Shown: one piece after another, positions 36,496 to 45,783 of the stretch
Numbering within the stretch: position 1 is the stretch's first letter
Layout of the letters: every line of letters starts with the position of its first letter
DNA from: JACRIM01 sp964605185
GTDB taxonomy: Bacteria > Planctomycetota > Phycisphaerae > UBA1845 > UTPLA1
Direction: 5' to 3'
Assembly: GCA_964605185.1 (NCBI GenBank)
Contig: CAZSBF010000004.1
Coordinates: 12,677-76,676 of the forward strand
DNA length: 64,000 bases
Made by a program: the position numbers and the translations under genes
Notes under the pieces: model-generated
The model's database searches: none
What the model saw: the letters and a program-made list of their open reading frames with translations, nothing else
Told to the model about the DNA's origin: nothing

Positions 36496-38349
36496 ATGTG
36501 TGGAATCTCTGGTGTTTTTATGCGCGACGGCCGTCCGGTGGATCCGGCTGCGCTTGAGCGCATGAAACAATCGACGCGGCATCGCGGGCCCGACGACAGC
36601 GGCATTTGGCACAAGGGCCATGTCGGGCTGGTCCACAATCGGCTCTCGATCATCGACCTCAGTCCCGCGGGCCATCAGCCGATGGTCGATGCGCGGACGG
36701 GAAACATCATTGCTTTCAATGGCGAGGTGTACAACTTTCAGGAGATACGCCCGGAGCTGGAGGCGCGGGGCCATGTGTTCCGTTCGAAGAGTGACACTGA
36801 GGTCATCTTGTACGCCTACGCGGAGTGGGGCGAATCGTGCGTCGAGCGGTTTCGCGGCATGTTTGCGTTTGCGATCTACGATGCCAAGAAGGATGATCTA
36901 TTCCTCGCTCGCGACCGATTGGGAATTAAACCGCTTTACTATTTTTCGGATGCCAAGCGATTTATTTTTGCCTCGGAGACAAAAGCTATCGTTCTGAACG
37001 AGGGCGTGCCGCGGCGAATCAACCAAGCCGCGCTGCCGGAGTATGTTGCATTTCGCTATGTGTGCGACGGGCAGACGCTCTTGCAGGATGTTCATGAACT
37101 CAAGCCGGGGCACTGCATGCGCGTATCGCGCGGTAGTGCTACGACACGACCGTATTGGGATATTCCATTCAACGTCGAACAGGGCGGCAGCGATGCCGAT
37201 TGGATTGAATCGCTGAAGGCCGAGCTGCTTCGGAGCGTGAAGTATCGCCTAATTTCGGATGTGCCGGTGGGTTGCGCACTGTCGGGCGGGGTTGATTCAT
37301 CACTGGTGACCGCGCTGGCTTGCGAGGCAGCGGCGTCTACGATGAAGACGTTCAGCATCGGCTTCAACGGGCCATCGGATGAGCGTGCCTACGCCAAGCG
37401 GGCGTCGGACATATTGGGCGTAGAGAACTACACCGAAGTGCTGAACTCCGATGAGTTCTATGAGTATGTGCCGCGCCTGACGTGGCACATGGATGAGCCG
37501 ATGAATCATCCGAACTCGGTGGCCATGTGGCAGCTTGCAAAGCTGGCGCGGCCGAAGGTGACGGTGTTGCTTTCGGGCGAAGGCGGCGATGAGGTGATGG
37601 GGGGTTATGACCGCTTTCGATCGGTGATGCGATTTCGGCATCTGGCGACGTCCATTCCGGCGAGCCGATTCGTAGCGGGGCTTGTCGGAGGAATCGCGGG
37701 CGGGCGGTACCGGCGAATTGCGCGGGAGCTGCAACGCGATGATGATGGACGGATGATCTGGTCTTCGGCGTATCTGCCGAGCCACTATCTGGAGGGGCTG
37801 TTTGGGCCGGGTGCGGTGCAACGGGCAGAGGAATCTCGGCGACGGGTGCTGTCGAAGGCTCCCACGGATGACCTAGTTAATCGACACATCTATTATGAGT
37901 TGAAAACCTACCTTGTGTCGATCCTGATGCGAAATGACAAGATGACCATGGCCGTCGGCCTGGAGAACCGCGTGCCACTTCTGGACCATAAAGTTATAGA
38001 GTTGGCGGGCAGGCTGCCGACGAGATTGAAGGTGGACCGCCAGCAGGGCAAGAAGGCGCTGTTCCAGCTTGTGGAGGCCCGCTTTGGACGAGAGTTGTTT
38101 GATCGGCCGAAGGTAGGGTTCGCGTTGCCGCCGGCGTATTTCCAGGGCGATGGGCTGGCGCGGATTCACGACATCGTGGGAAGCAGGTCATTTCGGGAGC
38201 GCGGCTGGATGAATCCGAAGGGAGTGGAGCTGGTGATGAAGAGCCACGCCGACGGATCGGACAATGCGCCCGAAGCGGCATGGTCGCTGGCAGCGCTGGA
38301 GTTGTGGGCGCGATCGTTCATTGACCGAGCGGGAGAAATTGCCGCGTGA
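36496..38349 (+). CDS. AsnB-type glutamine-dependent amidotransferase (1 of 3)
   Basis: Class II glutamine amidotransferase fused to an asparagine-synthetase ATP-pyrophosphatase domain, 617 residues. Cys2 (MCGISGVF) is the glutaminase nucleophile; HRGPDDSG, NGEVYNF and SDTEVIL follow. The ATP PP-loop LSGGVDSS lies near 265, and GEGGDEVMGGYDR and ENRVPLLDHKV complete the synthetase half. In polysaccharide loci such enzymes amidate the carboxyl of uronic acids rather than aspartate; that role is inferred here. Its stop overlaps the next gene (GTGA). Two further paralogues are at 40874 and 43852. Confidence 0.93.
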   Translation: MCGISGVFMRDGRPVDPAALERMKQSTRHRGPDDSGIWHKGHVGLVHNRLSIIDLSPAGHQPMVDARTGNIIAFNGEVYNFQEIRPELEARGHVFRSKSDTEVILYAYAEWGESCVERFRGMFAFAIYDAKKDDLFLARDRLGIKPLYYFSDAKRFIFASETKAIVLNEGVPRRINQAALPEYVAFRYVCDGQTLLQDVHELKPGHCMRVSRGSATTRPYWDIPFNVEQGGSDADWIESLKAELLRSVKYRLISDVPVGCALSGGVDSSLVTALACEAAASTMKTFSIGFNGPSDERAYAKRASDILGVENYTEVLNSDEFYEYVPRLTWHMDEPMNHPNSVAMWQLAKLARPKVTVLLSGEGGDEVMGGYDRFRSVMRFRHLATSIPASRFVAGLVGGIAGGRYRRIARELQRDDDGRMIWSSAYLPSHYLEGLFGPGAVQRAEESRRRVLSKAPTDDLVNRHIYYELKTYLVSILMRNDKMTMAVGLENRVPLLDHKVIELAGRLPTRLKVDRQQGKKALFQLVEARFGRELFDRPKVGFALPPAYFQGDGLARIHDIVGSRSFRERGWMNPKGVELVMKSHADGSDNAPEAAWSLAALELWARSFIDRAGEIAA

Positions 38350-39695
38350 CGCAGTATTCGAACTACCCAATTCAATTTGCGCCGTCGATGATTGACTACG
38401 ACGCGGAAGCCGCATTGATTCGCAATCAACGGTTCGATCCCGAAGCGCGATCGATGCCGACGCTTCTTGGAATTACGACCGGCCTGTATCTGGCCAGTGT
38501 CGCATTGTTCAGCACGGCGTCGGAGCGCACGGCCTGGATTCCGCAGGCGGTTGGGGCTCTGCTCGGAATCCTCTGGGTGGTCGTTGGCGTATTTGCGAAG
38601 GGGCAGCCGCTTTCGTGGTCAAAACCGGTCATGCTCTTCATTGCGTTCACGGCGTGGTCCACGACCGGACTGATGGTCACCACGGATACTGATTATTTCA
38701 TGCAAATCTACATGACCAGCATCAAGGTCATGGGAATTACATGGATTGCGTCGCAGTGCGTCAGAACTCGCAAAGATCTCCTGGCGTGTTGCCTCATACT
38801 TTGCATTGCGGCCGTCATTGTTCTCGTGCAGGGAATCGACACGATTCTACGGTCGATTCAGTTTTCGGCGGGCAAGGATGTCAAGGGCGCTCGTGCGAGC
38901 GGCACATTGCTCAGCAATGCAAACGACCTCGGAGAGTTCGGCGTTCTTGTTGCCATCGCGTCGATTGCCTGTCTACTCGGATACAAGAGCGTCATACTTC
39001 GGCTTTGTACGACCGTGTCGCTGGTGTCGGCGCTGTATATCGTCGCGGCTTCCGGTTCGCGTATGGCGATGCTCAATACGGTCATCGTGGCCGTCAGTCT
39101 CTATTGGTACCATTTTCGCAAGGCGGGCGGCGGCGATGTGATGCGCAAGGTCTTCATCGTGGGCTTGGCGATGGTCCTGCTGGCCGGGAGCTTGTATTAC
39201 GTCAGCAATTTGCCATTCTTTTATCGATTGCTTAAAACGTTTTCGAGCTACGATGCCATGCAGGACGAGCCTCGATTTCAGTACTTCATTAGCGCAATGA
39301 TTGTGACCATTCAGAACCCCATCATTGGGCTTGGACAGGGAGGGTTCGCGCTGGCCGGTTTGGGACGAACGGCCGAAGGCGTAGTGCACTTTTCTCACTC
39401 TACAATTTCCGAGACGCTGTCGTGCACGGGAATACCGGGATTTCTCCTTTACTTCAGCGGCCGATTGGCGTTCCTGACTCTCTTGCTACGCACCCGGAAG
39501 CTGCCACTTCCGCAGCGTGATTTTGCCGTCGTTAATTTGATCGTCGCGTTTTTCTGGGTGAATGTTCTGTTTGATATCGTTGCCATGACATTTCAGCATC
39601 GCCTGATGTGGCCGATGATCGGCGCTGCCTGCGGGTATCTCTGGCAGCTTAACCGCACGTACGGGGAAGAGTCCGCGCAGACGGACTATGCCTGA
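38346..39695 (+). CDS. O-antigen polymerase/ligase family protein (Wzy/WaaL)
   Basis: A 449-residue polytopic protein with about eleven membrane segments. The long periplasmic loop with SGSRMAMLNTVIVAVSLY and IGLGQGGFALAGLG is of the O-antigen ligase (Wzy_C) type. It probably polymerises the repeat units outside the inner membrane; a ligase function is equally possible from sequence alone. It starts at GTG overlapping the AsnB stop by four bases. It is the only Wzy/WaaL candidate in the locus, next to the flippase at 30335 and three GT4 transferases. Confidence 0.85.
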   Translation: MTQYSNYPIQFAPSMIDYDAEAALIRNQRFDPEARSMPTLLGITTGLYLASVALFSTASERTAWIPQAVGALLGILWVVVGVFAKGQPLSWSKPVMLFIAFTAWSTTGLMVTTDTDYFMQIYMTSIKVMGITWIASQCVRTRKDLLACCLILCIAAVIVLVQGIDTILRSIQFSAGKDVKGARASGTLLSNANDLGEFGVLVAIASIACLLGYKSVILRLCTTVSLVSALYIVAASGSRMAMLNTVIVAVSLYWYHFRKAGGGDVMRKVFIVGLAMVLLAGSLYYVSNLPFFYRLLKTFSSYDAMQDEPRFQYFISAMIVTIQNPIIGLGQGGFALAGLGRTAEGVVHFSHSTISETLSCTGIPGFLLYFSGRLAFLTLLLRTRKLPLPQRDFAVVNLIVAFFWVNVLFDIVAMTFQHRLMWPMIGAACGYLWQLNRTYGEESAQTDYA

Positions 39696-40851
39696 CGCGA
39701 CGAATCGGTTACCTCGCTCCATGAAGATCTGCATTGTTCTCGATTCATTAATTCGCGCGGGGGCGGAGCGACAGGCTCTGGCGGCGGTCACGGAATTGGT
39801 TCGGTGTGGGTATGACGCCCGGCTTATTTACTACAACCGGGCCGAGCACAATTACCCGATTCCCCCGGAGGCGCGGGATCGAATCTCGCATTTTCCCAAA
39901 CAGGGAACCTATTTTCGATTTCTGTGGCGGCTGTATCGATACTTTCGTGCGAACCGATTTGACGTGGTGCATGCGTTCATGAGTGCGACGAGTATTTATG
40001 TCGGTGTGGCGGGATGGATGGCCCGCGTTCCGGCCGTGTTCGCCGGCATACGAGTGGAATATGAGGACAAGGGGCTGATCCGCTTTCTGCATCGAATCAT
40101 CAATCACTTGGTGACCGGATGGATCTGCAATTCCGAGGCGACACGGCGGTCTCTCTTGCCCGGCGTCGGAGCACGTCCTGATCGAGTGCACGTGGTCTAC
40201 AATGGGATTTCCCCTTCGGCGTTTGCCTCCAGCCTGTCTCCGGGCGAGGCCAAGAAAAAACTGGGCCTGACGGAATCAACGCCCGTCGTATCCCTCGTGG
40301 CAAGGCTTTCGCCGCAGAAGAACGTCTCGATGTATCTCAATGTGGCCGCGCGCGTTCTCAAAAGAAGGCCCGGTGTTGCGTTCATCATCGCGGGGGATGG
40401 CGAACTTCGTCGGGAGTTGGAGGAGCAGGCCGTCGGACTGGGAATCGCCGAATCGGTTCGATTTCTTGGCGTGCGTGACGACATCCCTGATGTGCTCCGT
40501 GCCACCGACATCCTGGCGCTCACGTCACATTACGAAGGCCTCGCGAATACCCTTCTCGAAGCGATGGCGGTGGGTATTCCAGTAGTAAGCACTGCCTATG
40601 CCGGCGTGGAAGAACTCGTGAGGGACGGGCGAGAGGGCTTGATTGTTCCGCTCGGCGATGTCGACGCGTTCGTGAGTACGACCGAGCGTTTGCTAGCAGA
40701 CGAAGCAAAGCGGCGCCAACTTGGCGAATGCGGACGTGCGTCCGTCGAACAACGATTCACGATGAAAGCGATGGGGGCGCGGCTTTATTCAGTGTACGAG
40801 TCCGCCCTACAGGGACCACCCGACCACGTCGAGCGAACTCGCGGGTCCTAG
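39688..40851 (+). CDS. Glycosyltransferase family 4 (1 of 3 in locus)
   Basis: GT-B retaining glycosyltransferase, 387 residues. The N-terminal half starts ICIVLDSLIRAGAERQAL with the acceptor-side glycine-poor loop. The donor half has VVSLVARLSPQKNVSMYL, FIIAGDGELRRELEEQA, VRFLGVRDDIPDVLRATDILALTSHYEGLANTLLEAMAVG (the E-x7-E motif) and PVVST. The start at 39688 overlaps the polymerase gene by eight bases; an ATG at 39721 gives the more usual MKICIVLDSL start and cannot be excluded. It is followed 22 bases later by the second AsnB gene. Confidence 0.92.
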   Translation: MPDATNRLPRSMKICIVLDSLIRAGAERQALAAVTELVRCGYDARLIYYNRAEHNYPIPPEARDRISHFPKQGTYFRFLWRLYRYFRANRFDVVHAFMSATSIYVGVAGWMARVPAVFAGIRVEYEDKGLIRFLHRIINHLVTGWICNSEATRRSLLPGVGARPDRVHVVYNGISPSAFASSLSPGEAKKKLGLTESTPVVSLVARLSPQKNVSMYLNVAARVLKRRPGVAFIIAGDGELRRELEEQAVGLGIAESVRFLGVRDDIPDVLRATDILALTSHYEGLANTLLEAMAVGIPVVSTAYAGVEELVRDGREGLIVPLGDVDAFVSTTERLLADEAKRRQLGECGRASVEQRFTMKAMGARLYSVYESALQGPPDHVERTRGS

Positions 40852-40873
40852 CGAGCGCTGTTTTCCGAACTTC

Positions 40874-42739
40874 ATGTGCGGTATTTGTGGAATTGTGGAC
40901 TTCGGCGAGGCACCAGTGCCAACGGAGCGTGTGCGCGCCATGGCGGATGCGATTCGCCATCGTGGACCGGACGACGAGGGGATTTTTGTGGGCGGGCCGG
41001 TTGGCCTTGGCCATCGGCGACTTTCGATCATCGATCTCTCCCCGCTCGGCCACCAACCGATGACCTCTCCGGATGGGCGATACACGATCGTTTTCAACGG
41101 CGAGATCTACAACTATCTCGATCTGCGTGCGACGCTGGAGGCGGACGGCGTGGCGTTTCGTGGCAGGTCGGATACGGAAGTCCTGCTCCATGCCTTCATG
41201 CGATGGGGAAATGCGATATTCCCGAAGTTCAACGGGATGTATGCCGTGGCGATTTGGGACTCCAGGGAGCAACGGTTGACGTTGGCGCGAGATCGCTTCG
41301 GGATCAAGCCGCTTTATCTGCAACGCGTGAAGGATGGGATTATTTTCGGCTCGGAGATCAAGGCCGTGCTGGCGGCCGGGGGCGGCGAGCGGCGCTTGTC
41401 ATGGCCGGCGTTGCACGAGTTCATGTACTTCGGCAATGCGTTGGGTGCGCATACGATGTTCGACGGGATTGAGCGGCTGCTGCCGGGGCATGTGCTCACG
41501 TTCGATCGGTCCGGCGAAAAGACGGAAGCGTTTTGGTCGGTTGAGAAACTGCCGCCGGTTTCGGATTCACTCGATACCGCAACGCGGGTTGTACGTGAAC
41601 GACTTGAGGCCGCCGTTCGGGACCATCTGATCAGTGATGTACCGGTCGGCGTGTTTCTCAGCGGCGGGATCGATTCGTCGGCCATCACCGCGTTCGCTTC
41701 GCGGCACTATCACGGGAAACTCAAGACCTATTCGATGCATTTTGATTTCGACCCCATCGATGAGCGGCCGAAGGCGCAATTGGTGGCACAACGATTTTCC
41801 ACCGAGCATCAGGAGTTGTTTGTCCGCGCCGGGAACATGTCGGACGTCATCGAACATCTTGTGCAAAGTCACGATGAGCCGTTCGCAGACGCGGCGAATA
41901 TCCCGCTGTACCTTCTCTGCCAAGAGTTGAAGGGGGCGGTCAAAGTTATTCTGCAGGGGGATGGTGGCGACGAGATCTTCGCAGGCTACCGACGATACAA
42001 CATACTCGCCCACGAGGCCTTTTGGCGAGGTGTATCGGGAGTCGCGGCGCTCGCGAGAAAGCTTGTTCCGAACTGCCCGCGGCGGCAGCGGGCCATGCGA
42101 TTCTTCGACACGATGAACATCGCGGATCCGCCGCTTCGACTGGCCATGCTGATGACGGTGGAGACGCTCGCGAATCGGCCAACGCGATTGTTGTCGGATC
42201 ATTCGCGACGGGAGCTGGATCGACACGATCCATTCCAGCGCTATCGCGATCTCTGGCGACGATTCGATCGCTTGGACGCCGTCCAGCGAAATCTGTACAT
42301 CGACAGTCTCGTGCTTCTACCGGACACCTTTCTGGAAAAGGTTGATAAGAGCACGATGGCACACAGCATTGAGATCCGCGTGCCGTTCCTCGATACGAAT
42401 TTGACCAACTACGCAATGGCCCTCCCGTCGCGGCTCAAGGTGCAGCGCAGACAAAAAAAGTTTATCTTGAGACGTGCACTTCGCGGCGTGGTGCCAGATG
42501 AAATACTCGATGGGCCAAAGACGGGGCTCGGCGTACCGGTGGCTCAGTGGCTTCGGGGACCTCTGAACAACTATCTTCGAGGCGTATTGCTTGATGATTC
42601 AAGCAACACGTGGCTCGATCGGCCCGCCGTCGAACGCGCGATCAACGAGCATACGAGTGGGGCGGCGAATCATTGGTTTGTGCTTTACAAACTGCTGGTG
42701 CTCAACCTTTGGAAACGGTTTTACAACGTCGCCGCATAG
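40874..42739 (+). CDS. AsnB-type glutamine-dependent amidotransferase (2 of 3)
   Basis: Second asparagine-synthetase-like enzyme, 621 residues. MCGICGIVDF gives Cys2; HRGPDDEG, NGEIYNY and RSDTEVLL are conserved in the glutaminase half. The synthetase half has LSGGIDSS (near 262), QGDGGDEIFAGYRR and EIRVPFLDTNL. It differs throughout from the first copy, so the copies are old paralogues, not a recent tandem duplication. It lies between two GT4 genes. The frame continues only one base before the next possible start. Amidation of a sugar acid is inferred from context. Confidence 0.93.
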   Translation: MCGICGIVDFGEAPVPTERVRAMADAIRHRGPDDEGIFVGGPVGLGHRRLSIIDLSPLGHQPMTSPDGRYTIVFNGEIYNYLDLRATLEADGVAFRGRSDTEVLLHAFMRWGNAIFPKFNGMYAVAIWDSREQRLTLARDRFGIKPLYLQRVKDGIIFGSEIKAVLAAGGGERRLSWPALHEFMYFGNALGAHTMFDGIERLLPGHVLTFDRSGEKTEAFWSVEKLPPVSDSLDTATRVVRERLEAAVRDHLISDVPVGVFLSGGIDSSAITAFASRHYHGKLKTYSMHFDFDPIDERPKAQLVAQRFSTEHQELFVRAGNMSDVIEHLVQSHDEPFADAANIPLYLLCQELKGAVKVILQGDGGDEIFAGYRRYNILAHEAFWRGVSGVAALARKLVPNCPRRQRAMRFFDTMNIADPPLRLAMLMTVETLANRPTRLLSDHSRRELDRHDPFQRYRDLWRRFDRLDAVQRNLYIDSLVLLPDTFLEKVDKSTMAHSIEIRVPFLDTNLTNYAMALPSRLKVQRRQKKFILRRALRGVVPDEILDGPKTGLGVPVAQWLRGPLNNYLRGVLLDDSSNTWLDRPAVERAINEHTSGAANHWFVLYKLLVLNLWKRFYNVAA

Positions 42740-42756
42740 TGTTGTCGCCTACACAG

Positions 42757-43830
42757 ATGAAAGAAGAGCATGCGGCGGGACCGATCACGATCCTCCTCAT
42801 CGGCACGCTTCCACCTCCGGTCGGCGGCGCGGGTGTGTCGTTGAAGCAGCTTTCCGAACGGTTGGCGCAACTCGACGGCGTCCGCGTGATCATGGTGAAC
42901 ACGGGGGGAGTCCGAGGGCATCGATTCACCGGGGTATTTCGATTCCTGGCGATCATCGGCCGGATTTTTCGCGGGGCACTGCAGGCCGACGTGGTGAGTC
43001 TTCAACCGGTTCCGACGGGATTGCCATTCATCGGACCCTTCGCATGGGTCGCGTCTGCGATCTTCGGGAAGCCGTTCATGATTCGCATGTTCGGCGGCGA
43101 GGACTTTCTTGAGGTGCCCGGAATGCGCGGGGCGGTTGTTCGTTGGTTGGTGCGGCGGACGGATTTATACCTGGCGCAGACCAAGGCGCTGGTGGCAAGT
43201 GCGAAACGCGACGGGCTCCGCCGGGTAGAGTGGTTTCCGACCCATCGGCCGATGCCGCCTGCGTCGGAGATTCAGGACCGCAACGGTGCGTGTTGTCGTC
43301 GGTTCGTATTTCTAAGCCATGTGAAGCCTTCCAAGGGAATTCATGAGTTAGTTGCAGCGGCTGAGACGCTCGGCGGCAGCATTGAAGTGGATATCTTCGG
43401 CCCGCTCATGGACGGACTGACGCCGGAATACTTCGCCGGTCGCAAAGGTGTGGACTACAAGGGGCAGGTTCCGCCGGGTGAGGCGCTGCGTATTCTTCCG
43501 ACTTACGACGCGGTGCTTTTCCCGACGTTTTGGCAGGGCGAAGGTTATCCGGGGATTATTCTTGAGGCGTATGGTGCGGGCCTGCCGGTGATCACGACGA
43601 ATTGGATGGCGATTCCGGAGATCGTGGATGAGTCGAGCGGCATCCTCGTACCACCGCGCGATGCGACTGCGCTGGCCGGCGCGATGAAGCGATTGGCGAC
43701 CGATGCGGAGTTGTGCAACCGGCTTCGAAAGGGCGTGATTGCCAAGCGGGCGTTTTTCGACGCGGACCGATGGACGCGGGAGTTCGTTGCTATGTGCCGA
43801 AGCATGATGGTGTTGGTCAAGAAGAATTAG
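42757..43830 (+). CDS. Glycosyltransferase family 4 (2 of 3 in locus)
   Basis: GT4-like transferase of 357 residues. It starts with an N-terminal ILLIGTLPPPVGGAGVSLKQL loop; the donor domain includes FVFLSHVKPSKGIHELVAAAETL, VDYKGQVPPGEALRILPTYDAVLFPTFWQGEGYPGIILEAYGAG (acidic motif) and PVITTNWMAIPEIV. The ATG at 42757 was chosen; a GTG at 42739 overlaps the AsnB stop by one base and is also possible, whereas the open frame from 42610 lies within AsnB and is not credible. It is followed 21 bases later by the third AsnB gene. Confidence 0.9.
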   Translation: MKEEHAAGPITILLIGTLPPPVGGAGVSLKQLSERLAQLDGVRVIMVNTGGVRGHRFTGVFRFLAIIGRIFRGALQADVVSLQPVPTGLPFIGPFAWVASAIFGKPFMIRMFGGEDFLEVPGMRGAVVRWLVRRTDLYLAQTKALVASAKRDGLRRVEWFPTHRPMPPASEIQDRNGACCRRFVFLSHVKPSKGIHELVAAAETLGGSIEVDIFGPLMDGLTPEYFAGRKGVDYKGQVPPGEALRILPTYDAVLFPTFWQGEGYPGIILEAYGAGLPVITTNWMAIPEIVDESSGILVPPRDATALAGAMKRLATDAELCNRLRKGVIAKRAFFDADRWTREFVAMCRSMMVLVKKN

Positions 43831-43851
43831 GGGAACCAGAAAGCAAACTGA

Positions 43852-45783
43852 ATGTGTGGAATCTGCGGATACGTCGGTGATCATCGACCCGAGCTGCTGG
43901 AGCCGATGGCCAAGGTCATCGCTCATCGCGGCCCGGATGACATGGGGACGTGGCACGACACGGTGGGGCAGGTCGGCCTTGGCCATCGCCGGCTTTCCAT
44001 CATCGATCTCAGCCCGGCCGGCCATCAGCCGATGTCGAATGAGGATGGCACGATCTGGCTGAGCTACAACGGGGAGCTCTACAACTTTCAGCAACATCGT
44101 GAGTGGTTGATTTCACGCGGGCACAAGTTCCGCGGGCGCAGCGATACGGAAGTCATCGTTCATCTCTATGAAGAGAAGGGGCCGGAATTCCTGCAGGATC
44201 TGAACGGCATCTTCGCAATCGCCATCTGGGATGCGAAAAAACGAACGCTTCTGCTAGCCCGCGACCATGCCGGGATCAAGCCGCTTTATTACTGGCACAG
44301 CGGGCGGAAGTTGTTCTTTGCGTCGGAGATCAAATCGCTATTACGCGTGCCGGAGATTCCTCGCGAGCTGAATGTCCAGACCGTGCCTGAGTTTCTCACG
44401 TTCCTCTGGGTGCCGGGTGAAGAAACGATGCTCAAAGGCATTCGCAAGGTCGAGCCGGGGCATTATCTGTTGTGGAAAGATGGACGCATCGAGACGAAGC
44501 AGTGGTTCCACATCTCATATGAGCCGGACGAGAGCATTAGCGAAGAGCAGTGGGTTCGCGACGTGCATGATACCTTCATGTTGACGACGCAGCGGCAGAT
44601 GATGTCCGATGTCCCGCTTGGTGCGTTTCTTTCCGGCGGCACCGATTCGACGGCCATCGTTGCGTGCATGAGGAAGAGCTTCCCCGATCGGCCGATCAAG
44701 TGCTACACCTACAGCTTCGACGAAGGCGACATGGCTCGCGATCAGTACGAGGCGGACTATCCGTACGCCAAACGGGTCGCGGACATTCTCAAAACGGAGC
44801 TGACGAATTTCAGGCTCGCGCCGGATGTGATTTCGTTGTTGCCCAAGATGGTGTATCACAACGATGAACCGGACGCCGACCCGACCGTTTTTCCGTCGTA
44901 CTTGATCTGCAAACTGGCGCGCGAGGATGGTACGACCGTACTGCTTTCGGGCATGGGCGGCGACGAAATCTTCTTCGGCTATCGAAGCCATAAGGCGCTG
45001 CGATTCCTCGAAAGGATGTCGTGGATTCCGCGGCCGCTGCTCTCACCGTCGCTCGGGCTCGCCGAGAGTGCGGCCTCCGCGATGATGGGGGCGCAGAGCG
45101 CGATTCCGAGGCGATTGCGCAAATTCCGGCGTGCGTTGGATGGCGATGGCGTTCAGCGGTTCTTGGAATTGTCCGATTGGTCCAGCCCGCTGGTTCGTCG
45201 GCGCGTGTATGCCAAAGGCTTTGCGTCGAGGCTGGATCTTTCCGATGCGCCGCCGGCATCGCTGCGTAAGTACTACGACAGTTTCGTCGGCACCGGGGAG
45301 TTGAATCGACGATCCCACATCCTCATTCAGACTTTTCTCGCGGCGCACAACTTCCTCTATACCGACAAGTCGAGCATGGCGGTGTCGGTGGAGGTGCGTG
45401 TGCCGTTCCTCGACGTCGAACTCATGCGGCTTGCGGCGCGCATCCCCGAACGGTTGAAATTAAAGGGGCAGACCACGAAGTATCTGCTGAAGAAATCACT
45501 GGAACCGTACATCCCGCACGACATCCTGCACCGCAGCAAGACGGGGTTCGGCCCGCCACTGCGGAAGTGGATCGCGATGGACCTCGATCATGTCTTGGCG
45601 GACTTGCTTTCGCCGTCGCGATTGGCGAGCCGCGGATTGTTCGAACCAAACGTGATTCAGGAGATCATCGCGGAGAACCGGGCCAACAAGGCCGATCACG
45701 CGTATTTGCTCTACTGCCTGCTGACGCTGGAGCTTTGGATGCAGACGTTTATTGACCGGCCCGGGGAAGAAGTCACGCTCTGA
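43852..45783 (+). CDS. AsnB-type glutamine-dependent amidotransferase (3 of 3)
   Basis: Third asparagine-synthetase-like enzyme, longest at 643 residues. Cys2 is in MCGICGYVG; HRGPDDMG, NGELYNF and RSDTEVIV follow. The PP-loop reads LSGGTDST near 265, and SGMGGDEIFFGYRS and EVRVPFLDVEL are present. The copy has insertions in the synthetase half relative to the other two (for example after YSFDEGD). Catalytic residues are intact in all three, so they are probably all active on different sugar acids. Its TGA overlaps the next ATG by one base. Confidence 0.93.
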   Translation: MCGICGYVGDHRPELLEPMAKVIAHRGPDDMGTWHDTVGQVGLGHRRLSIIDLSPAGHQPMSNEDGTIWLSYNGELYNFQQHREWLISRGHKFRGRSDTEVIVHLYEEKGPEFLQDLNGIFAIAIWDAKKRTLLLARDHAGIKPLYYWHSGRKLFFASEIKSLLRVPEIPRELNVQTVPEFLTFLWVPGEETMLKGIRKVEPGHYLLWKDGRIETKQWFHISYEPDESISEEQWVRDVHDTFMLTTQRQMMSDVPLGAFLSGGTDSTAIVACMRKSFPDRPIKCYTYSFDEGDMARDQYEADYPYAKRVADILKTELTNFRLAPDVISLLPKMVYHNDEPDADPTVFPSYLICKLAREDGTTVLLSGMGGDEIFFGYRSHKALRFLERMSWIPRPLLSPSLGLAESAASAMMGAQSAIPRRLRKFRRALDGDGVQRFLELSDWSSPLVRRRVYAKGFASRLDLSDAPPASLRKYYDSFVGTGELNRRSHILIQTFLAAHNFLYTDKSSMAVSVEVRVPFLDVELMRLAARIPERLKLKGQTTKYLLKKSLEPYIPHDILHRSKTGFGPPLRKWIAMDLDHVLADLLSPSRLASRGLFEPNVIQEIIAENRANKADHAYLLYCLLTLELWMQTFIDRPGEEVTL

